A stretch of DNA of 64,000 nt from an uncultured SAR116 cluster alpha proteobacterium (GTDB lineage Bacteria > Pseudomonadota > Alphaproteobacteria > Puniceispirillales > Puniceispirillaceae): positions 1-64,000 of the forward strand of contig CACHXC010000003.1 in assembly GCA_902583715.1 (NCBI GenBank). The letters run 5' to 3'. The notes below the pieces were generated by a model, which did not search any database, was not told where the DNA came from, and was given only the letters and a program-made list of their open reading frames with translations. Within the stretch, counting starts at the first letter, position 1. Each line of letters starts with the position of its first letter. Below are positions 61,338-64,000 of this stretch, piece by piece. Position numbers and translations under genes: made by a program.

Positions 61338-62276
61338 ATGACAAAAGGTAAAACTGAACAAGGTAGGGCACTCTTCCGCAGAGATGAGCTGAAATTTGCT
61401 TTCGTGGCAACCGATGACTTTGTTGGCACCGTCAATACTGGCCAAATTTTTGAGGTTGAAACTGAAATAAACATAAATGGTGGTGTATTGACAAGTTTGG
61501 ATAAACAACTCACCGAAGATGACGTCACTTTGCCGTTTGTGAACCCTGTTACAGGTCCTATCAAAGTAGAAGGTGCGAAAGCTGGTGACATGCTTCGAGT
61601 TTTTATCCACAAAGTTGATGTGGAGGGCATTGGCACCACAGCATTGTGGCCTGGGGTTGGCATTTTTCCAGATTGGTGTCGTCAGAAAGAATTTGGAATA
61701 AAGAATCACAATGTTCGGGTTAAAGATGGGATCGTCCATTGGTCAGATAAAGTTAAACTACCCGTCAAACCAATGATTGGGTGTATCGCAACAGCACCAG
61801 TAAATGGCGGGCTTATGACAGTCGATTGTGATAAGGTTGGCGGTAATTTGGACGTACAGGAAGTGACTGACGGAAACGTTGTGATGTTACCTGTCCACCA
61901 TGATGGCGCCTATCTTTATCTAGGCGATTGTCATGCTATTCAAGGTGATGGTGAGTGCAATGGCATGGGAGCTATTGAAATCGCTGCGCACCTGACAGTC
62001 GAGGTGGAAGTAAGTCCTCGTCCTCCAGAAATGACTTGGCCACGAATAGACACTCCAACTCACATCTGTACCATAGGTTGTGCTAGGCCTCTTGAAGATG
62101 CGATGAGGTTAGCGTTTCAAGAAATGGTGTTTTGGTTAAGTGCAGATTATGGGCTTAGTTATGAGGAGGCATATATGCTTTTGGGGCAGGTTGCAGAGGC
62201 AAGATGCACACAAATGGTTAATCCAAAATACACCTATATTTGTAAAGTATCAAAAGATGTGTTGGAGCAACTCTAG
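61338..62276 (+). CDS. Acetamidase/formamidase family protein
   Basis: A 312-residue protein of the FmdA/AmdA family, which hydrolyses formamide or acetamide to the acid and ammonia. GTVNTGQIFEVETEININGG near residue 27, VTGPIKVEGAKAGDMLRVFI near 65, and MLPVHHDGAYLYLGDCHAIQGDGE near 185 are family segments with the conserved His/Asp/Glu residues. The ATG at 61338 follows AGGAA by about 10 bases; a 12-codon longer frame has no site. Downstream of a hydratase-like enzyme it is the expected next step (amide to acid). Confidence 0.87.
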   Translation: MTKGKTEQGRALFRRDELKFAFVATDDFVGTVNTGQIFEVETEININGGVLTSLDKQLTEDDVTLPFVNPVTGPIKVEGAKAGDMLRVFIHKVDVEGIGTTALWPGVGIFPDWCRQKEFGIKNHNVRVKDGIVHWSDKVKLPVKPMIGCIATAPVNGGLMTVDCDKVGGNLDVQEVTDGNVVMLPVHHDGAYLYLGDCHAIQGDGECNGMGAIEIAAHLTVEVEVSPRPPEMTWPRIDTPTHICTIGCARPLEDAMRLAFQEMVFWLSADYGLSYEEAYMLLGQVAEARCTQMVNPKYTYICKVSKDVLEQL

Positions 62277-62338
62277 TATCAACAGTTGATATATTGACAG
62301 CCTTAATTAGTAGACCTCAACAAAGGGAGACCTGTTAC

Positions 62339-62752
62339 ATGGTGTATACAACCAATATAACCCGTATTAATTATTCGGCGGCAAGCAAAATGATTGCTGC
62401 CGCGGTTGCGAGAGCCGATGAGATGAATGTACCTCAATGTATCGCGATCATGGATCCATCAGGCGGCCTTGTTTGTTTCGCCAGAACGGATGGTGCTGCC
62501 GATCTGGCTTCTGGTCCGGCGTATGCGAAAGCGCGGGTCGCAGCGGAGCGCCAGCACCCGTCTGGTGCATTACCAAAAGAATTTGAAGTCGGTGTAGCTT
62601 TTGCGACTGGCGGTCAATACACCAATCTACCAGGTGGCTTGCCAATCGTTTTGGATGGCATCCATATAGGTGGCATTGGTGTCAGTGGGGGCTCTGGAGA
62701 TGATGATCTGGATGTGGCGAGGGCAGGGTTGGCTGCCATCGGAGCTACGTAG
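62339..62752 (+). CDS. GlcG/HbpS family protein
   Basis: A 137-residue protein of the HbpS/GlcG (DUF336) fold. MIAAAVARADEMNVPQCIAIMD near the N-terminus and PGGLPIVLDGIHIGGIGVSGGSGDDD near the end are the family landmarks. Members bind haem or cobalamin or have unknown roles, often beside catabolic operons. The ATG at 62339 follows GGGAG; a longer frame adds 15 residues. It is the last gene of the plus-strand module and converges on the unknown paralogues. Confidence 0.85.
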   Translation: MVYTTNITRINYSAASKMIAAAVARADEMNVPQCIAIMDPSGGLVCFARTDGAADLASGPAYAKARVAAERQHPSGALPKEFEVGVAFATGGQYTNLPGGLPIVLDGIHIGGIGVSGGSGDDDLDVARAGLAAIGAT

Positions 62753-62770
62753 AGAGCAATCAATTGATTA

Positions 62771-63394
62771 TCACTTGTCTGGGAAAATCCAAGTTTCCGA
62801 GAAATAGAGGAAAGCTGTTGAAAGTTCTAGACCCGCTTGCTCACGAGATACTGGATGTCCTTCAAGTTTCCGTCCGTTGACTTCAACAAAACAAGATTTG
62901 GAGTCAACAAGTAGGCTGTACATCACATGTTCGCCCGTTCCAGTGAGTTCTGGAGGTAATTCAAGAGCCGTTGGCTTGCCAAGCTCTTCCCAGACTAATT
63001 TGATGCTTAATCCGTCACCAATTACAGTTTCGCTGTAAAAATCTCCGCACGGGTCTCCCTCAGTTACCACTTTGTCAATTTTAAGCTGTGACGAAGCTGA
63101 ATAAGCGGGCACGTTGCCGAAGGTGCCAAGTTTTTCAATAAAACCCGTTTTGATGTAGTCACGTAACGCTTCATTATCGGCCATTATTACATTACAACAT
63201 TCAGGCATACCCGCATTTTTGTTAGGGTTTTCATACAACAATAAAATGTTACCCGGACCGACGGGTGACCAAACAATTCGGAAAAAAAGCATGAGAACCG
63301 ACCAGTCTCCCGCCGGATCAGTCTTTAACAGCATCCCGGGGTTTTCGCCAGTCCAATCAACATTACCGGTTCTTACATTTGGTTTTATTGGCAT
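62771..63394 (-). CDS. Unknown protein, paralogue A of a tandem pair
   Basis: A 207-residue protein I do not recognise. It contains DWTGENPGMLLKTDPAGDWSVLMLFFRIVWSP near the N-terminus and ALELPPELTGTGEHVMYSLLVDSKSCFVEVNGRKLEGHPVSR near the C-terminus, ending with an AFLYFSETWIFP motif. It looks beta-rich, with no signal peptide or transmembrane segment. The ATG at 63394 follows GGTGGA by 7 bases. It is clearly homologous to the upstream gene (shared GENPG, LFFRIV and SETW segments), so the two arose by tandem duplication. The family may be known under a DUF name that I cannot supply. Confidence 0.8.
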   Translation of the reverse strand: MPIKPNVRTGNVDWTGENPGMLLKTDPAGDWSVLMLFFRIVWSPVGPGNILLLYENPNKNAGMPECCNVIMADNEALRDYIKTGFIEKLGTFGNVPAYSASSQLKIDKVVTEGDPCGDFYSETVIGDGLSIKLVWEELGKPTALELPPELTGTGEHVMYSLLVDSKSCFVEVNGRKLEGHPVSREQAGLELSTAFLYFSETWIFPDK

Positions 63395-63411
63395 GGTTTT
63401 TTCCACCAATT

Positions 63412-63999
63412 TTATTTAGGGCTGACCCAAGTTTCAGATAGTGCGAGGAACGCGGTGCTCATTGTCCGACCAAAAAACTGCCGGTTTACAACTTGACCTT
63501 GCAATGGAGTTCCATTTATCGATATTTGGGCATCACTTGCTTCCAAAAATACCGCGTACATATCGTGCTCTTTTGTAGCTGACGCGTCCGGACCAACTTC
63601 AATTGCCATGGGCGCCTGGAGGTCCAGCCAAGTCATTTGCACCGTTAAGTCTCTAGCAGATAGTTCCTCTGTGTAACTATTGGGCATGTCGCTATTTTTT
63701 TGAATATTGCTGGTAACATCAAACCAGCTCATTGCAGTAACTGCTGCTTTACCAGCCATGGTTGGAAATTTCGAGGCAAAATTATTAATCAGATAATTCA
63801 TCATGGGACGATTATTTGTAAGGCAAAGATTGGGGACATCAGGGTAACCAGATGGCTTGTCAGGATCACCAAGAATAATGGCGCCAACGCCCCGCCCGTG
63901 TGGTGATAAGACGATCCTGAAGAATAGTGCTACTACCGAGTAATCACCATCAGGATTTTCCTTTAAATAAATGCCTGGATTTTCACCGGACCATTCCAC
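63412..63999 (-). CDS. Unknown protein, paralogue B of a tandem pair; 5' end outside window
   Basis: At least 195 residues, open to the right edge, so the start is outside. The visible part aligns end to end with paralogue A: WSGENPGIYLKENPDGDYSVVALFFRIVLSP near its beginning, the KEHDMYAVFLEASDAQISINGTPLQGQVVNR stretch, and SETWVSPK at the end. The stop is 17 bases before paralogue A's ATG, so they are cotranscribed. Function unknown. Confidence 0.78.
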   Translation of the reverse strand: MEWSGENPGIYLKENPDGDYSVVALFFRIVLSPHGRGVGAIILGDPDKPSGYPDVPNLCLTNNRPMMNYLINNFASKFPTMAGKAAVTAMSWFDVTSNIQKNSDMPNSYTEELSARDLTVQMTWLDLQAPMAIEVGPDASATKEHDMYAVFLEASDAQISINGTPLQGQVVNRQFFGRTMSTAFLALSETWVSPK

Positions 64000-64000
64000 T

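Noticed and set aside
1-64000. tRNA, rRNA, CRISPR arrays, insertion sequences, attachment sites
   Set aside because: Intergenic gaps were read on both strands; no TTC-loop consensus, regular repeats, transposase or integrase frames were seen.

Overview
The window looks like a stretch of chromosome from a marine-type alphaproteobacterium. This rests on gene content: a Mur/Fur-type regulator, a heterotetrameric sarcosine oxidase operon, tripartite tricarboxylate transport (TTT) genes, CaiB-type CoA transferases, many acyl-CoA enzymes and a short flagellin. A SAR116-like (Puniceispirillum-like) or related lineage is an inference; there is no rRNA or other phylogenetic marker here. No rRNA, tRNA, CRISPR array, insertion sequence, prophage or integrase was seen.

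Layout. 1-5.3 kb: end of a thiolase, an Old Yellow Enzyme-type flavin oxidoreductase, and a coupled acyl-CoA dehydrogenase / NDP-forming acyl-CoA synthetase pair. 5.5-16.4 kb: carboxylic-acid catabolism and uptake, with an MmgE/PrpD protein, a four-gene minus-strand operon (PrpF isomerase, 2-hydroxyacid dehydrogenase, quinone oxidoreductase, CMD protein), a CaiB CoA-transferase, and TctC-TctB-TctA plus an AbrB-like membrane protein. 16.4-24.7 kb: a sulfatase, a large PHP/DUF3604-like protein, a ThDP enzyme, an enoyl-CoA hydratase, and a GalB-like/PrpF-like (4-oxalomesaconate hydratase/tautomerase) pair. 24.8-33.9 kb: a Mur-like regulator with a candidate operator, a PhyH oxygenase, a Rieske oxygenase gene interrupted by one in-frame amber codon, ArgE-like, DUF1028 and RidA proteins, an orphan flagellin, Pgi, a nitroreductase and a VOC protein.

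34-45.5 kb is a nucleobase island: a BtpA-like/phosphoribosyltransferase pair, a Pot-type ABC transporter, a PuuE-like deacetylase, a yeast-type cytosine deaminase, a DUF1989 protein, a RutR-like TetR regulator, and the URC uracil-degradation genes (Urc1-like GTP cyclohydrolase II homologue, Urc4/DUF1688, uracil phosphoribosyltransferase). A perfect match to the RutR operator palindrome lies immediately before urc1. 45.6-49.6 kb holds an SBP56 (methanethiol oxidase family) protein with a ferredoxin, a CoA-binding protein, a rhodanese and a D-lactate/glycolate-type FAD dehydrogenase. 49.7-50.7 kb holds a signal-less solute-binding protein beside a decayed ABC permease remnant. 50.9-56 kb is soxBDAG (sarcosine oxidase).

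56.2-64 kb is the most unusual part. A [4Fe-4S] molybdopterin oxidoreductase is followed by three small genes that together make a nitrile hydratase/thiocyanate hydrolase-type enzyme: a beta N-half, a beta C-half, and an alpha subunit with a cobalt-type CTLCSC claw. They are followed by a MetX-fold hydrolase, an acetamidase/formamidase and a HbpS/GlcG protein, then two tandem paralogues of a family I do not recognise. Together these could form a nitrile, cyanide or thiocyanate utilisation module (hydration to amide, amide to acid, and possibly formate oxidation). By eye, sequence before about 25 kb, at 42-45 kb and after 56 kb is more AT-rich than the sox, pgi and pot regions, suggesting a mosaic of acquired catabolic modules.
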